Positions 23,035 to 34,191 of a stretch of 64,000 bases of DNA are shown one piece after another. The position numbers were made by a program, and so were the translations under genes. Every line of letters begins with the position of its first letter. Within the stretch, counting starts at the first letter, position 1. The stretch is from NCBI RefSeq assembly GCF_000340215.1, contig NW_006921535.1, positions 5,671,535 through 5,735,534 on the forward strand, in the 5' to 3' direction. This stretch comes from Pseudocercospora fijiensis CIRAD86. Its lineage: Eukaryota; Ascomycota; Dothideomycetes; Mycosphaerellales; Mycosphaerellaceae. The notes beneath the pieces are model-generated. The model saw nothing but the letters and a program-made list of their open reading frames with translations. It made no database searches and was not told the DNA's origin.

Positions 23035-24136
23035 GGTACTCGCTTCTGCTGCGGATGGGATTGAAAGCAGCCCGTCATTGATCCGAACTATGCTGTACGA
23101 GATTCCTGAGTGGAGATGAATGTGCGTTACTGCGATCATGTTTGTTGTGTCGTACTCTTCACTCGTACAGTCCTACTCGAGAGATACCCGAAAAGTCCCA
23201 CTTCGGTTGCCGGTTGTGGAGCGTCCTATGCTTACTCACTCCGCATACAATGTGTCCTTCACATTCTAGACAGTTTCACACTGCTTTATAAGCCTGAATG
23301 GACAGGTCACAGTTGATGAGATAGCTCTCCCTCCACTAAGTGATTTTTAATCAACACTCTCAGGCTATAAGACGGATCCACCTCAACCACCAGAGCACGA
23401 ACGAGGGCTCTAACGTTCCTTTGAGACATCCTCGTGGAATAACACCTTGTCGAGCGGCCACGAAAGTTGGAATGCGGAAGGTCACCTCGTTGTATCTCTT
23501 CTCAAAATAGCACTGCTCACAGGCTACAGGTAATGAGATAGCTCTCCCTCCAATCTTCACTCAACACTCTTAAGCCACAAGACGGATCGACCTCAACCAC
23601 TAGAGCACAAACAAGGGCTCTAACGTTCCTTTGAGACATCCTCGTGGAATAATACCTTGTCGAGCGGTCACAAAGCTGGAATACGTAAGATCACCTCGTT
23701 GCATCTCTTTCCCTCGATCTCCATTAATCAAGTCAGTATAAAACCAGTACTCGAAAACATCTTCACATGCCGACTTGAATTCGTTCTATGCCTCAAGTCC
23801 AGTATCTCTCAGCCAGTTATATACCGCCAAAGTCGACATGAAAAGCAAACCTTCATTTTCATCACGCTCCTCGTTCCATATCTCCACTCATTCATCCCGA
23901 GTTCCCGTCAAGAAAATCGTGGTTATTATCAGTACTATCACGCTCCAGACTCCACTCCAGAACTCCATATATCATCAGCAAAGCCTAAGCACTTTCACAC
24001 CAACCCAGCACAACTTTCCAACGGCCATGCAGAATTCCCATCCTCACTCACTCCACACACCACCTTCTACCCTCACCACCACTCAACCATCATCCCTCAA
24101 CCACACACTATAAAAACGGTCTTCGAATGCGCGAAA
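23035..24136. other. Intergenic with tandem duplication
   Basis: This holds the 217-bp duplication at 23314-23715. 23720-24136 is Pro/Thr/Ser-codon-rich in all plus frames, but no start or family is visible there. Confidence 0.45.
23314..23715. repeat. Tandem duplication, period about 217 bp
   Basis: Copies at 23314-23530 and 23531-23715 share GATAGCTCTCCCTCC, AAGACGGATC-ACCTCAACCAC, GGGCTCTAACGTTCC and CTTGTCGAGCGG-CAC. Differences are mostly C/T and G/A transitions, with copy 2 carrying changes such as CCACCAG to CCACTAG. Confidence 0.8.
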
Positions 24137-24315
24137 ATGTGTCATATCGAGCAAGAGATTTTTAGCTGCGGACACGGCGACATCTCCCCCCCCCCCACCC
24201 CCCCCATGCCCCTGGCGCTGGCCAATGTGCCAGAAAACAGAATACAAGTTTTGGCCAGTGAAGGCGGTCTGTCCGGCCCGTGGAGCACCACGACCACCAT
24301 CGCCACCGTCACCTG
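24137..24315 (+). pseudogene. Small Cys/His-rich protein broken at poly-C tract
   Basis: ATG 24137 begins MCHIEQEIFSCGH, a start typical of small fungal Cys/His proteins (MC...CGH). After 11 C, A, 8 C (24186-24205) the frame loses sense. The expected continuation (PMCQKTEYKFWPV, then CPARG) is in the adjacent frame and runs to a GTAAGT donor after 24315. A one-base length difference in the C runs would restore a single protein. The genome could carry a true frameshift, or the homopolymer may be mis-sequenced. No second exon was identified. Confidence 0.5.
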
Positions 24316-24555
24316 GTAAGTATACATCCACCTCTTTCGTCAGTTGTGGAGAATTGTGCGTTTCAAGTCGCACCCCATCTCAGAAAGACGCGACACGTCG
24401 GCCGAGAGAGATGGCGTCCATATCTCAAGATATCGTTGCGATTCCCATCTCGAAATCTACCTCTCTCTCGTCAAGCCAAACACTACGCTTCTCAAGTCCC
24501 AACCCTTCCAAGAAACACCACACCCCGACTGCGAGACACGAAAGAAACCATTGCA

Positions 24556-27500
24556 TCAATACCGAACCCGAACCCCCCCTCTCAACCCCTCCCTCCAAAG
24601 ACAACAAACCCCCCTCTCCTCACACCACTTCTGCACCATCCACGGCACAACCTCACACTCCACAACCTCAAACTCCCCCTCACCCTTCCGTTTCCTCGGC
24701 AGCGCCTTCACTTTCCGCACCTCCAACCGCACACCCCGCTCATTGAGCCAAACCGTCAAATCCTCCAAAACAATCGGGTCATACAATAGGATTTTTTCGT
24801 GCCAGGAAGGGTTCTGGAGATCGGTACTGGGAGGTGTGGAGCGGATGGTGAAAGAGATTTTTGGGAAGAGGGTGGCGGCGATGGAGGGCCATGCGGCGTC
24901 GTCGGGTTTGAGTTTTGCGGAGGAGAGGATTGTTGGTGCTGGGATGGTAGTGATGTCGAGGGTTCGTATTGAAGGGGGAGAAGAGTTGGCTCGTGCTCGT
25001 GGCGGAGATGGCGTTTCATCAGAGTCGGAGATCTCGTCGATGTTGATATACTTTGGAGGAGAGGCAGGTTGAGACGCGGATTTGAAGGCTGGAGAGAGCT
25101 TGAGAGGAGATACACGATGAGGAATTGCTTGCCTCTGTTTCGGTGGTCGCCCTCTTCGTTTCGGTGTTGTCGCTTCAACAATAGCATTGGCTTTAGGGCG
25201 TTTGCCTTCAGCCGGTGATGCATCATCAATTAATGTGCGGCAAAGCGCGATGCTTCCCGTCTTGTGAGATGATGTATGCAATGGACTGTGGATATTATTG
25301 TCGAGCATCTGGAGTGCGGGGCGAATAGGCGAAGTTGCAGATCGTTTGAGTGATGGCAGCTGGGCTTTGCGAGATGGTGACCACGGTGGGGTAGGCCTGG
25401 GATCGGTAGGAGCGTCTTTCGAGTCGATGGTTTTGCTCTCAAATAAGTCACCTTTGGCGCCAGATCGTGAAGACGCTTCTCGAGGAGCAGCCTTAGCGTG
25501 GAGCAAGCCAGAGACAGTATGGGCCGGGCGATCATCATGGCGAAGTTCAGGCGGCACGGCGGTAGGGGAGGAGGAACACAGATTTACTATCCCATGCGCA
25601 GGCTCCATCGACACACTGACAGGGTCTCCATCAGGACCGTCATCACCCGGGGCTCCAAATTTGGCAAATGTCCCAGTCTCGAGATGCTTCAGCTCCAATT
25701 GTGGCGGAACAAGACCGCTGCATGCCTCTTCAGTCGTATTTGTCTTCGGCGGAGGAGCACTATGCGGCTTCAAGGTCGGTCGATCGTAGCTGGCATCGAG
25801 TGTCTCTCCATCCTGACCTCGGGCTGCTGAACACCAATGCTCTTTGCTGCCCTGCCCAACTGAAAGACCTGTACCATGTGATGCTGATATGACTTTCATA
25901 CAGCTCTTTCGCGCCGGACTCGTGCCGTTCTGCACAGCCGGAATGCTTTCTGACTCACGTACTGCCATCTGTATTTGACGTATGAAGGTTGGTGAATCCT
26001 CGCCACCGAGCTGGCTGGATGTGCCAAATAAGAAATCCTGACGTTTCTCTTCTGCTCTCGCTTCCTCCGGGCGATATAGCTGAGCCAAGTAATCTGCTTC
26101 ATTGAAGCGCACTTTGGCCTTCGCGGTTTTGGCTTTCTTCGGCTTGCTTGTGTCTACGGCGCCGTCGACATCTGCTTTCTTTGCCCGAGACTTGCGAGGC
26201 TTCTTCACTTTTGTCGTTCCTTGGTCCTCAGCAGCTGGTACTTCGTGCGCTGTCGCTTCCGCTTGTGCGTTCGGCACGAAGAAGGAGGACACTGTTTGCT
26301 GGTCAACGGGCGCGGGTGCGACATCTTCAGGTCGGTATGCTTTCGTGGCCAAGTCAGTGATTGTCTGCGGCTTCTTTTTGGGTGCCCTCTCCCTTTTCTT
26401 CGGCTCGACAGCTGGCGGAGGTTGTACAACTTCTGCTTTGCGCGCGGCCGGTGGTCGTGTTGCATCATCTGTGAGACCAACTCGTCTCCGCTTGGCAAGG
26501 GCTTCTCCAGAGTGTGTACGCTTGATTGGTGGCGGCTTGTCTTCGCTGGCATATCCGAAGCTGCCAATCACATCAGCCAAACACAGCGTTGGTCTTTCGG
26601 CATCAGCAGATGTGTTGGAGCAAGCAGTGTCGGGTCTGGCGAATGCTGGCGCAGAGGTGTTCTTCACTGGAGTCCAGCTAAGCCTGCGACGATGTGCTGG
26701 CGCTGGTAGGGTGTCAAGATCAGCCGCTTCATGCTCGCCACGGTGCGGCGGAATAGGTTGGAAGGGGGATGTGTTGAGATGGACATCTGTGCTCTTCTTT
26801 GCGGGCGCGAAGAAAGCGGACTGCTGGTCGAACTGGACCTCTGAGGCATGAGTTGAGGATTTAGTCTTCGAATTCTTCTGAGGCAGCTTTGACGCTCGCT
26901 CTCCCTCGTCAACAGCCGTTTTTGGAGCTTTCTTGGGCCTGGGTTTTGCCTTTGTATGCTCGACATCACCATGATCCTCTGCAGCTGAACCGACTGTCCT
27001 CTCGCCTTGCACATCTTTAGCTTCCAATGCGGCGAACTGGGTCGAAGCAAGATCGTCTGAGTTCAAGATGAAGCTCACAGATTTGTCACTCTTCTTCTCC
27101 CCCACGACCTTCGCCGCTTTCTTCTTGGGCCGTCTTGCTGGCTTGTCGCTCGTCGAGCCCGCATTTGCTGCTTTCGACTTTCTGGCTTTCTTTGCCGCCT
27201 TCGGAATGGGAAGAACAGCCTCACTTGGCGATTGCTGTCCAGGCCTGAAGTCGTGCTCAGAGAACGAAATGCTTGGTGCCCCCGGCCTCTGCAAGGCATC
27301 GCTGGGAGGGTTCAGAACGATCGGACTCGCCAATTTTGGACTTCTCGACACCCTCCTCGACGCCGGCGATGGCGCGAGAAACGCATAGTCGTCGAATGGC
27401 GTTGTGCTTCTCCGTCGTTGTCGCTCTGGTCTCGCCTTCTCCGCCGTCTCAGGCTTCTTGGGTCTTGGGAGCTTTCCTGTGCTCTCCGTTGCACCACGAT

Positions 27501-27798
27501 CGCCGCCATCTTCCGCCTGCCTCTTCACGTCTTCCTTCGAAGCCTCAACACTGGCGCCAAAGCAGTTCGACTTCACCAGACTCGCCGCCGAAGCGAACCC
27601 TTTGTTCGCGCCTTCTGGGCGTTGCTGGCCGGAAGTCCGTGACTTGGCAAACAACGCAGACGGAGAAGGCAGTCCGGGCGATGAAGAGGCTTGCGTTGTA
27701 CTTTCGGTCTTTCCCGTCGTCTGCTGCGGCGAGATTGTGGGAGGGCGAAAGGCTGCGGGCGACGACGAGTCGATGACGACGGGACTATGGCCTGCCAT
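24556..27798 (-). CDS. SLX4: Structure-specific endonuclease subunit SLX4 (1080 aa)
   Basis: SLX4 is the scaffold that activates the SLX1 GIY-YIG nuclease on branched DNA and stalled forks. The protein is largely disordered and rich in Lys, Pro and Ser, as the family is, starting MAGHSPVVIDSSSP. The diagnostic part is the conserved C-terminal domain in the last 85 residues: the block around WHEKILLYDPIVLEDLTVWLN, then VPWMVQKWCEERGVCCLWRE. This domain binds SLX1. An AT-hook-like RRGRPPKQR lies upstream. Single exon, length normal for filamentous fungi. Overlapping plus-strand ORFs up to 250 aa are shadows of its biased codons. Copies of SLX1 or other partners were not seen in the window. Confidence 0.92.
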   Translation of the reverse strand: MAGHSPVVIDSSSPAAFRPPTISPQQTTGKTESTTQASSSPGLPSPSALFAKSRTSGQQRPEGANKGFASAASLVKSNCFGASVEASKEDVKRQAEDGGDRGATESTGKLPRPKKPETAEKARPERQRRRSTTPFDDYAFLAPSPASRRVSRSPKLASPIVLNPPSDALQRPGAPSISFSEHDFRPGQQSPSEAVLPIPKAAKKARKSKAANAGSTSDKPARRPKKKAAKVVGEKKSDKSVSFILNSDDLASTQFAALEAKDVQGERTVGSAAEDHGDVEHTKAKPRPKKAPKTAVDEGERASKLPQKNSKTKSSTHASEVQFDQQSAFFAPAKKSTDVHLNTSPFQPIPPHRGEHEAADLDTLPAPAHRRRLSWTPVKNTSAPAFARPDTACSNTSADAERPTLCLADVIGSFGYASEDKPPPIKRTHSGEALAKRRRVGLTDDATRPPAARKAEVVQPPPAVEPKKRERAPKKKPQTITDLATKAYRPEDVAPAPVDQQTVSSFFVPNAQAEATAHEVPAAEDQGTTKVKKPRKSRAKKADVDGAVDTSKPKKAKTAKAKVRFNEADYLAQLYRPEEARAEEKRQDFLFGTSSQLGGEDSPTFIRQIQMAVRESESIPAVQNGTSPARKSCMKVISASHGTGLSVGQGSKEHWCSAARGQDGETLDASYDRPTLKPHSAPPPKTNTTEEACSGLVPPQLELKHLETGTFAKFGAPGDDGPDGDPVSVSMEPAHGIVNLCSSSPTAVPPELRHDDRPAHTVSGLLHAKAAPREASSRSGAKGDLFESKTIDSKDAPTDPRPTPPWSPSRKAQLPSLKRSATSPIRPALQMLDNNIHSPLHTSSHKTGSIALCRTLIDDASPAEGKRPKANAIVEATTPKRRGRPPKQRQAIPHRVSPLKLSPAFKSASQPASPPKYINIDEISDSDETPSPPRARANSSPPSIRTLDITTIPAPTILSSAKLKPDDAAWPSIAATLFPKISFTIRSTPPSTDLQNPSWHEKILLYDPIVLEDLTVWLNERGVRLEVRKVKALPRKRKGEGEFEVVECEVVPWMVQKWCEERGVCCLWREGLRGGVRVRY

Positions 27799-30700
27799 GG
27801 TCGAGCCAGCGCGGCGGGCACATTTCCAGGGGATCCGATGGAGAAAATGCAGCTTGGCAGAGGCTCGAGGCTTGCGATGTTCGGTACTGCATGGAGTATC
27901 TCAGTGTTTCGTTTCGTGTCGTGTCGTGGCGGCGCGCGCGCTTCGGTCGCCATTGCTCGTGATGCGGATCTTGCCAAGCTTGCGGGGAAGAGGCAGGTTA
28001 GCCGAGCATTCACTTACTCATTCACATGAAAGCTTAATCTGGAAGCTGCTTCTACATGAAATGACAAAATCCTCATCTATAGCTGGAGCACTGCTGGCAT
28101 TGACCTAGAACTTGTTATAAAGCCTGCAGATGACTTTGCCAAGCCCCGCCATTGGTGACACGTCAAACCGACACTCAACAGCCGTGCATGGAAAGTGATG
28201 TAGGCCCATGGTAGGTGCGCTGTAAATCATGAATATCGACGACCCGCACAGGCACACCAAGGTAGACAAATGTGTCTCCCAATGCGAGAAGCAAGCGACT
28301 GTATGGCAAAATATGTTCGCTTCTGCTAACCAGCGGGCCCGAGCCGGTAAGTCAACACTGACAAACCGTTACGATGGAGACGCTGCTTTCCAGAGCATGC
28401 TGTCCTTTCGATGGTGCTCGAATACCCAATTCTTCGATAACAGCCTCGCGAGTAGCTTTGAGTAGTAGCTCTACGTATTACACGCTCTTCACGGTGAAAG
28501 ACCACAACCAGGCCGCAGGGGGTCCGTCTATGCCCGTTCAATCGAGTTCGAGTAACAGATTCCTTAGAAAAGGCCTTATACGTGGTTTTACGTACCGCGT
28601 CCGCTAGTCGATAGCTTCGTCGGGTGTAGGTAGGTCTCGAAGGCTTCGCACGTGCTCTCTGGAGAGAAGCCACGCGTGAGCTCCTTGGGACTGAGCGGTG
28701 TTATCGAGCTTGACGTACTGAACTCGGTTTCTATTCGAATAGTCACCAGATCAACATCTTGAAAGCTTTGTACGTGCTCTTGTAAAAGCGTCGCAAGCGG
28801 CTTCACCGAGCTTCAGTTACCGCTATGCGTTCGAGAGGTCAACAGCAATAACGGATCGAGATCCTGTACGCTTCAAATATGGCTCTTCCATCGAATTCTT
28901 CCATTGCCCAACGGGGTTCTTTCAGCATCACATATTCATTCCGGCCATCTCTTGCGCTTGTTCCCCTTGCCTTGTCCTCAAGCTGTGACCGGGCAGTATC
29001 CATCCGCGGTTCAAATATCTTTTCCCTGGCTCATCGTGGCATGTACGGTTCGAGATCATTGTTCGATATGCGCACATATCCTCCTGTTCCCAAGTTCTTC
29101 CAATGCCCGCATTATTCTCCGAGTTTCTTTCGCCAGTAGCCGAGTCCCCAAGAACGATTTGAGGTCTCCTTCGAGGCTCGTGAGGCCGCAGGGGTGGTCA
29201 ATACGGGCGGTCTGAAGATGATACGATGTTACTTGCTTCGGCGACTCTGGTCACAGCGTTGGAGTTCAGATCTCTCAGGTGGGGAGTGGTGATTACTGCT
29301 CTGTTGAGCGATGGTCACTTCGAAGCCGACAATGCTATCGTTTCTGGTGTGTTGTGTGATGTCGCGCCTTAAGAGGTGTTGCGATTCGAGGGCGACGAAG
29401 GGACTCTTCGGCGTGACGAGCGTGAGACAAGTGTGTGCATTGGGTGGCGATGGTTGTTCGGACACTAGTCGTCCGTCGTCCGTCAAAGGTCTCATCAGAT
29501 GGAGATATCGTCGCGTCAGCCAACTCAGACCCCTGTATCCATCAAACGTGCGAGAGATGGCTACATGTCATCATCGTCAGTCTTGTTCGCTCAACAAGCT
29601 AAGGCCGGAGGGAGCCGCCATGGAAAGGAGCTGTCGCTGTTTGTGTATTGAGTCGCAGAACCTGTTCGATGCTGGCAACAGGGGCACGGTGAGCGGGCTC
29701 GCAGCAACTCTGTCAGGGGCAGATAGAGTGTAGTGGTATGAGTTTCGCGTTTGAATGCCGCTACCGCGAGCGCACTCGGAGCTCTGAACGAGAAGTATTC
29801 GCGGCTGTTGGAGTTGGCAAGCTCGCCGCCTCCGCCTCGCCGTGGTATGAAGGTCGGTGACGCTGCCTTCTGCTCGTCGCCTGCTTTGCAAGAGACTAAA
29901 GACATTAAGGCCTGCGCGAGTGTTCAAGTAGATGCGCGCGACCGTCAGCTGCAGCCGTGATCTCGCCGTCCTTTGTTGACATGCCGCTTCTGACGCCAGA
30001 CGTGTCCACACCACAGAACTCACCGTAAGATCTGTCGCAATTTGGAAGGGCAAGGTGGACAAGAGTTTCTTCTCCAAGTCATCGCAGCAGCGACAACGTT
30101 GATGAAAAAGGTGTGTGTGTGGTTTCCAAAAATTCCCAAGGGCACAGAAAGGCCGCAAGGAGTTGGTGGCCTGCGCGGGCGCCGGCCACCTGTTTGATTT
30201 CCTGTAAACACCGGCTGGTCAGCACTGGAAGGGATGATTAGCAATGTCTTGTTATGTGTGGATGGTAGTTGTGCTTACGGTGTACAGTCAATCGTGTGAA
30301 GAAAAGAAGAGAAAGCTTGAGCGAAGAGAAGAGCCTTATAGATCTTGCGAAAGAGCACGGGCCTTCTGCCTGACTAAGCGTGCTCAGGATGAGCAGCGTG
30401 ATGAGCTATTCCGTCTTGCCAAGGTGCTCCAGAGTACACAGAGCCAGGGATGTGATAGCGAGGCTTCACACTGCCTGCTGGGAATGCAGTCAGCTTCATC
30501 GTCTGGGTTTTCTTGCTATACAGAAGCAACAATCATCTCTTCCCCAGGCTATAGCCACTTGCCAATGACACCGTCAAGCAAGACCTCCTACGCATACCGA
30601 TGTGTAGAGCTGCCACGCCGGTTAGAATCTGGTCTGTCCACCTGCAACTCCAGACTCCAGACTCCAGCTCACAACTCGGCCGTCAGCAGATCTCCGAGCG

Positions 30701-31790
30701 AGCGAGTCCACAGCCTGTTCAATCATCCAATCTTCGTACCTGACGCATAAAGACGGCGCACTGCCCACAAGACTGGCCGCGTTCTCGCCCCTTTCTAGGA
30801 TCAATGTCTCCTCTCGACTACACATTCTGCATTTGCCTCGGACGGTCCACGCTTTCGACTAAATTACTCGATCATCACCCCAACACAACTCATCCAAGGT
30901 CCAGTATGGGCCTACCGCCCTCATCAGAAAGCATCCATTGATGCCGCAAAGGCCTTTTACTTTGTGACGACTTCCGCCAACATTCTGCGACGCTGCGGTA
31001 TAATCAGCGGTCTAGGAAAGCAATGAGAAGTGTTCTTGGTGTTCGAGGTAGAATGATGGAATCATTGCGCATCACAGAGCAAGCAATTGAAAATTGATTA
31101 GGTGAACAGGCGCATTCTTCATACCATCACTATCCCGACGCAGACCTGATGTACTGCCCCTCAGGCATCTGGTAGCAAAAAGAGCAGTTCCACCTACGAT
31201 CTGCTGCCTGGGGATTGATTCAACCGATTACCAAATCCGCAATTCTCGATACCGCTGACTTCATCCGCCACGCAGTCGGAACGAATCTACGACCTTGGAG
31301 GCGAAGGCTCTGTGGACGTCACACATGGTCACATAGGCCTAGAATTCTTATTCATCGCCAAGACTTTCTATCGATGCAGTACCCCAATGTACTCCGCAGT
31401 CGTTGCACAAGAATGCGAGGTGGCGTCAAGCAAGGCTGAGACACCTGCAGCCAGGGCCGCTTAGCTCTTTTGGCGATAAGTTTCCGATGAAACCTGAAAC
31501 CTGGACAAAGCTTTGTGGTGCAAAGACAGTCTCTGAAGTGAGAACACTGCTATCGTGGCAGAATCGTGGAGATTGTCACGAATATCTCAAACATATCTTG
31601 CCAAGAAACTCGTCGGAATTGGCATCTGCCAAGGTGATGCCTCCGAGGGCGAGAATCTGGACATCACTTCCTTCTCGGAGTATCTATCATATAAGATCTA
31701 AAGGTCTCAGCAGTAAAGCATCATCACATTCACACTCGTTTACAACGTCTAATTCACCACACTCGTTCCAACAGGTCCCTCTCTGCAACC
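27799..31790. other. About 4 kb without a convincing gene
   Basis: The first 150 bp are the SLX4 upstream region. Scattered ORFs of 60-190 aa (for example minus 28326-28673, minus 29577-30158, plus 30244-30750) overlap on both strands and lack family motifs. 28590-28870 reads a plausible helical peptide on the minus strand (LATLLQEHVQSFQDVD) interrupted by stops, perhaps a decayed gene. The last 300 bp lead into the secreted-protein gene. Confidence 0.4.
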
Positions 31791-32853
31791 ATGAAGCTCA
31801 CTCTCATTACATCTTTGGTGGGACTTGGTTCACTGGCCACGGCCATCCCTTCTGGCCTTTTCGAACGCGACGACTACGGGAAATGTATCAGGAGATGGGA
31901 GGCAAAGCAGTGGATCAACAACAATATTGCGATGTGGAACCGCAAAGGCAACTGGAAAAAGCTTGCCAAGACGCTGTACACCGATGACTTCAAGGGCAAG
32001 TCCAACTCGATCAAGTCATCTCGTGGCTTCAAGGTATGTTCCAGAGCCTATAAGCCGATTATTCACTGACATTCGACAGCTTTCTGACGATCCTTACTAT
32101 AACTCCTTGAACGACTTTGTGTACGATCTCGACAAGAACATTCCAAAGGTCTACGATCAGTCAACCTATGGCTACTATCTGGACTGCAACACCCTCGTCT
32201 GGGTTCGCAACATCGGCCGTGTCAATGGCTGCGATGACCCGGTACGAGACGTTTCTGTCCTCACAATGCAGCGCAAGGGCAGGAAGATTCAGGCAAAAGA
32301 CGGCCTCTTTGAATTCGACAGCATCAAATGGGGCAAAGCTTTGGGTGGGAAGTACGATCCGCCAAAGCAGCAATACAACTACGGTCAGAACAAGGGTGAT
32401 GGCCATGGTGGCAAGAAGAACGATGACACGAAGTCAAGCCCGAACCAGAACGGTAGCAACGACTACGAGTGGGATCCCAAGGAGAATGATAGCCATCAGA
32501 CCAGTCCTCACAAGAATCAACATGACCCTAAGAAGACCGACGGGAACGGCTATGATGGGAATAAATCGGATCCAACAACGAGGAATGGCTATGACGACAA
32601 GAAGAATGGCGGAACACAAGTCAACCCACACAAAAATGACGGAAATGGCTATGATGGCAAGCAGACCGATCCCAAGACTGGCGGTACACAAGTCGATCCT
32701 CAGATCAACAACAACGGCTATAGCGATGACAGCAAGAACAGTGGGACCCAAGTCGATCCACACCAGCAGAATGGCTACAAGGATGATGACAAGCTTTCTG
32801 GTCCACAGAATAACGACAAAGATGGGCACAACGATGATAAGAAGGGCTACTAA
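31791..32853 (+). CDS. Secreted NTF2-like protein with repetitive tail (338 aa)
   Basis: Exons 31791-32033 and 32080-32853; the 46-bp intron (GTATGTT donor) is in phase. A signal peptide (MKLTLITSLVGLGSLATA) predicts secretion. Residues about 28-175 resemble fungal secreted NTF2-like (SnoaL-like) proteins: the KCIRRWEAKQW start, a W-x-K middle, YGYYLDCNTLVW and a final DSIKWGKALGG. The last 155 residues are Gly/Asn/Asp/Lys-rich imperfect repeats around NGYDG and GTQVDP, very hydrophilic and probably unfolded. Such proteins are frequent in the secretomes of plant-associated fungi, and a role outside the cell is inferred. The tail is probably length-variable between isolates. The gene ends TAA-TAG. 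Confidence 0.75.
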
Positions 32854-33138
32854 TAGTTCTTGACGCGGATGCATGAGGGGCCTGTGGTCATACGGGTGGC
32901 GTTCTGGAGTATAACTGACCGTATTCGCTCCTTTTCGTAGACAATGACATTCCTTGTAAAACTACTTGACGCGTCTTCCATCCCTTTCGCCCTTTGTAGC
33001 GCATTGAGAAGCCGCTTCAAAGAGTCAGGAGACGTCCAATGGTGTGCTCACATCCCAAAGCGAAACCACTCGCTCACAGCAATGATTTCATACAGCACGT
33101 AACCAACGGCGACTCATAGCCTCGATCCCTTCCTTCCC

Positions 33139-33952
33139 TCAGGAGATTTCTCGATCATATGCCCAGCGATTCAATCCTCCAGCGACCCCGAGCCATGGCG
33201 GATCAAAGTGCAGCATCACCAGATTATCAGCTGCATCACCTCGCATCTCGACGTGCTTCTTCGCGTGCTTCACAAGCGTCTTGATCTTCCCGCCACTCTT
33301 ACCCTGAGCCATAGTGCACCATGATCCGCGGCCAGGCCAGTAATCACGGGGATCGTAGGAGTAGAAGTACATGTTACGTTGGTAAGGCTGAACGATAAGC
33401 TGCTCTTGAACCGATTCTGGAACGAAAGTCTCGGCGAGTTCTCGAATACTGACGCTGCTTCTGTGGAAGAGACGCTCGAGAAAAGGATGAAACGCAATCC
33501 AATCTTTGCAGGTAGGCTTGAAGACTTTCTCAGTGTTAGGGTCGAGGAAGGTGGTGGTGTCGTTTGGGACGGCGTCCAGGTAGCGATTCTGTCGCATCTC
33601 CTTCGAACTGGGGTTGTTGATGATCTGGTATGATTTCTTGTTGATTTGCATCGCGACGCAGAGATTCTTGAGCGGAAGATGGAGGAAGATCATCTCGGCA
33701 AGCTCTGGTGTGTCGAAGACGCGTGCCGCCGCGGTGGGACCTGGTTGAGCGTTCATGGCGGGAGATGGTACACGACGGGGCTTTCTTGTCTTCTTGAGCT
33801 TTTGTGGTGTCGCGATCTTGGGTCGGAGTATCGAGGTGGTTCTGGATGCCGTTAGAATCGCGGCCCCGTACGAAGAACCTATCAACTTACCTGCGATGCG
33901 GTGCGTTTTGGACCGCAGACGACGTAGAGTACGTCTTGGTGATGATCTGCAT
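33139..33952 (-). CDS. F-box-like protein (254 aa)
   Basis: Exons 33952-33891 and 33841-33139; the 49-bp intron (GTAAGT donor, CTAAC branch) joins NAPHR to RTTSIL in phase. The start MQIITKTYS is the first ATG that feeds the spliced frame; MNAQPG inside exon 2 is an alternative. A basic linker (KLKKTRKPRR) precedes an F-box-like segment (FDTPELAEMIFLHLP, then LCVAMQINKKSYQII). The C-terminal half carries the conserved FVPESVQ and LHFDPPW blocks common in dothideomycete F-box-like proteins. F-box proteins link substrates to SCF ubiquitin ligases through Skp1; substrate unknown. It is transcribed divergently from the related gene at 34192. Confidence 0.7.
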
Positions 33953-34191
33953 GATTCTTACTGTTGAGGTGTATGTTGGACGAGGCTTCGAGGCGGCAGC
34001 CCCTGGAAAGTCCGCTTGTGTTGCGCCGTTCTGGACCCTGACCTGACAGTCCAGGTGGCAAATTCTTCTCACGCCGCACGAATACAACTACGGACTCTCA
34101 GCGCAGACCCAAGACATTCGACTAAGAACAGAGCCACGGCCGCTACAACTACATACCGCCACGCCACAAACCGCTCACCATCACCCTGACC
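33953..34191. promoter_or_regulatory. Shared divergent promoter of two F-box-like genes
   Basis: 239 bp separate the two start codons on opposite strands, so both promoters must overlap here. No clear TATA box was recognised. The assignment rests on arrangement only. Confidence 0.45.

Noticed and set aside
26102..26851. Plus-strand 249-aa frame inside SLX4
   Set aside because: It is antisense to SLX4, its composition follows the Lys/Pro codons of that gene, and it has no family motif.
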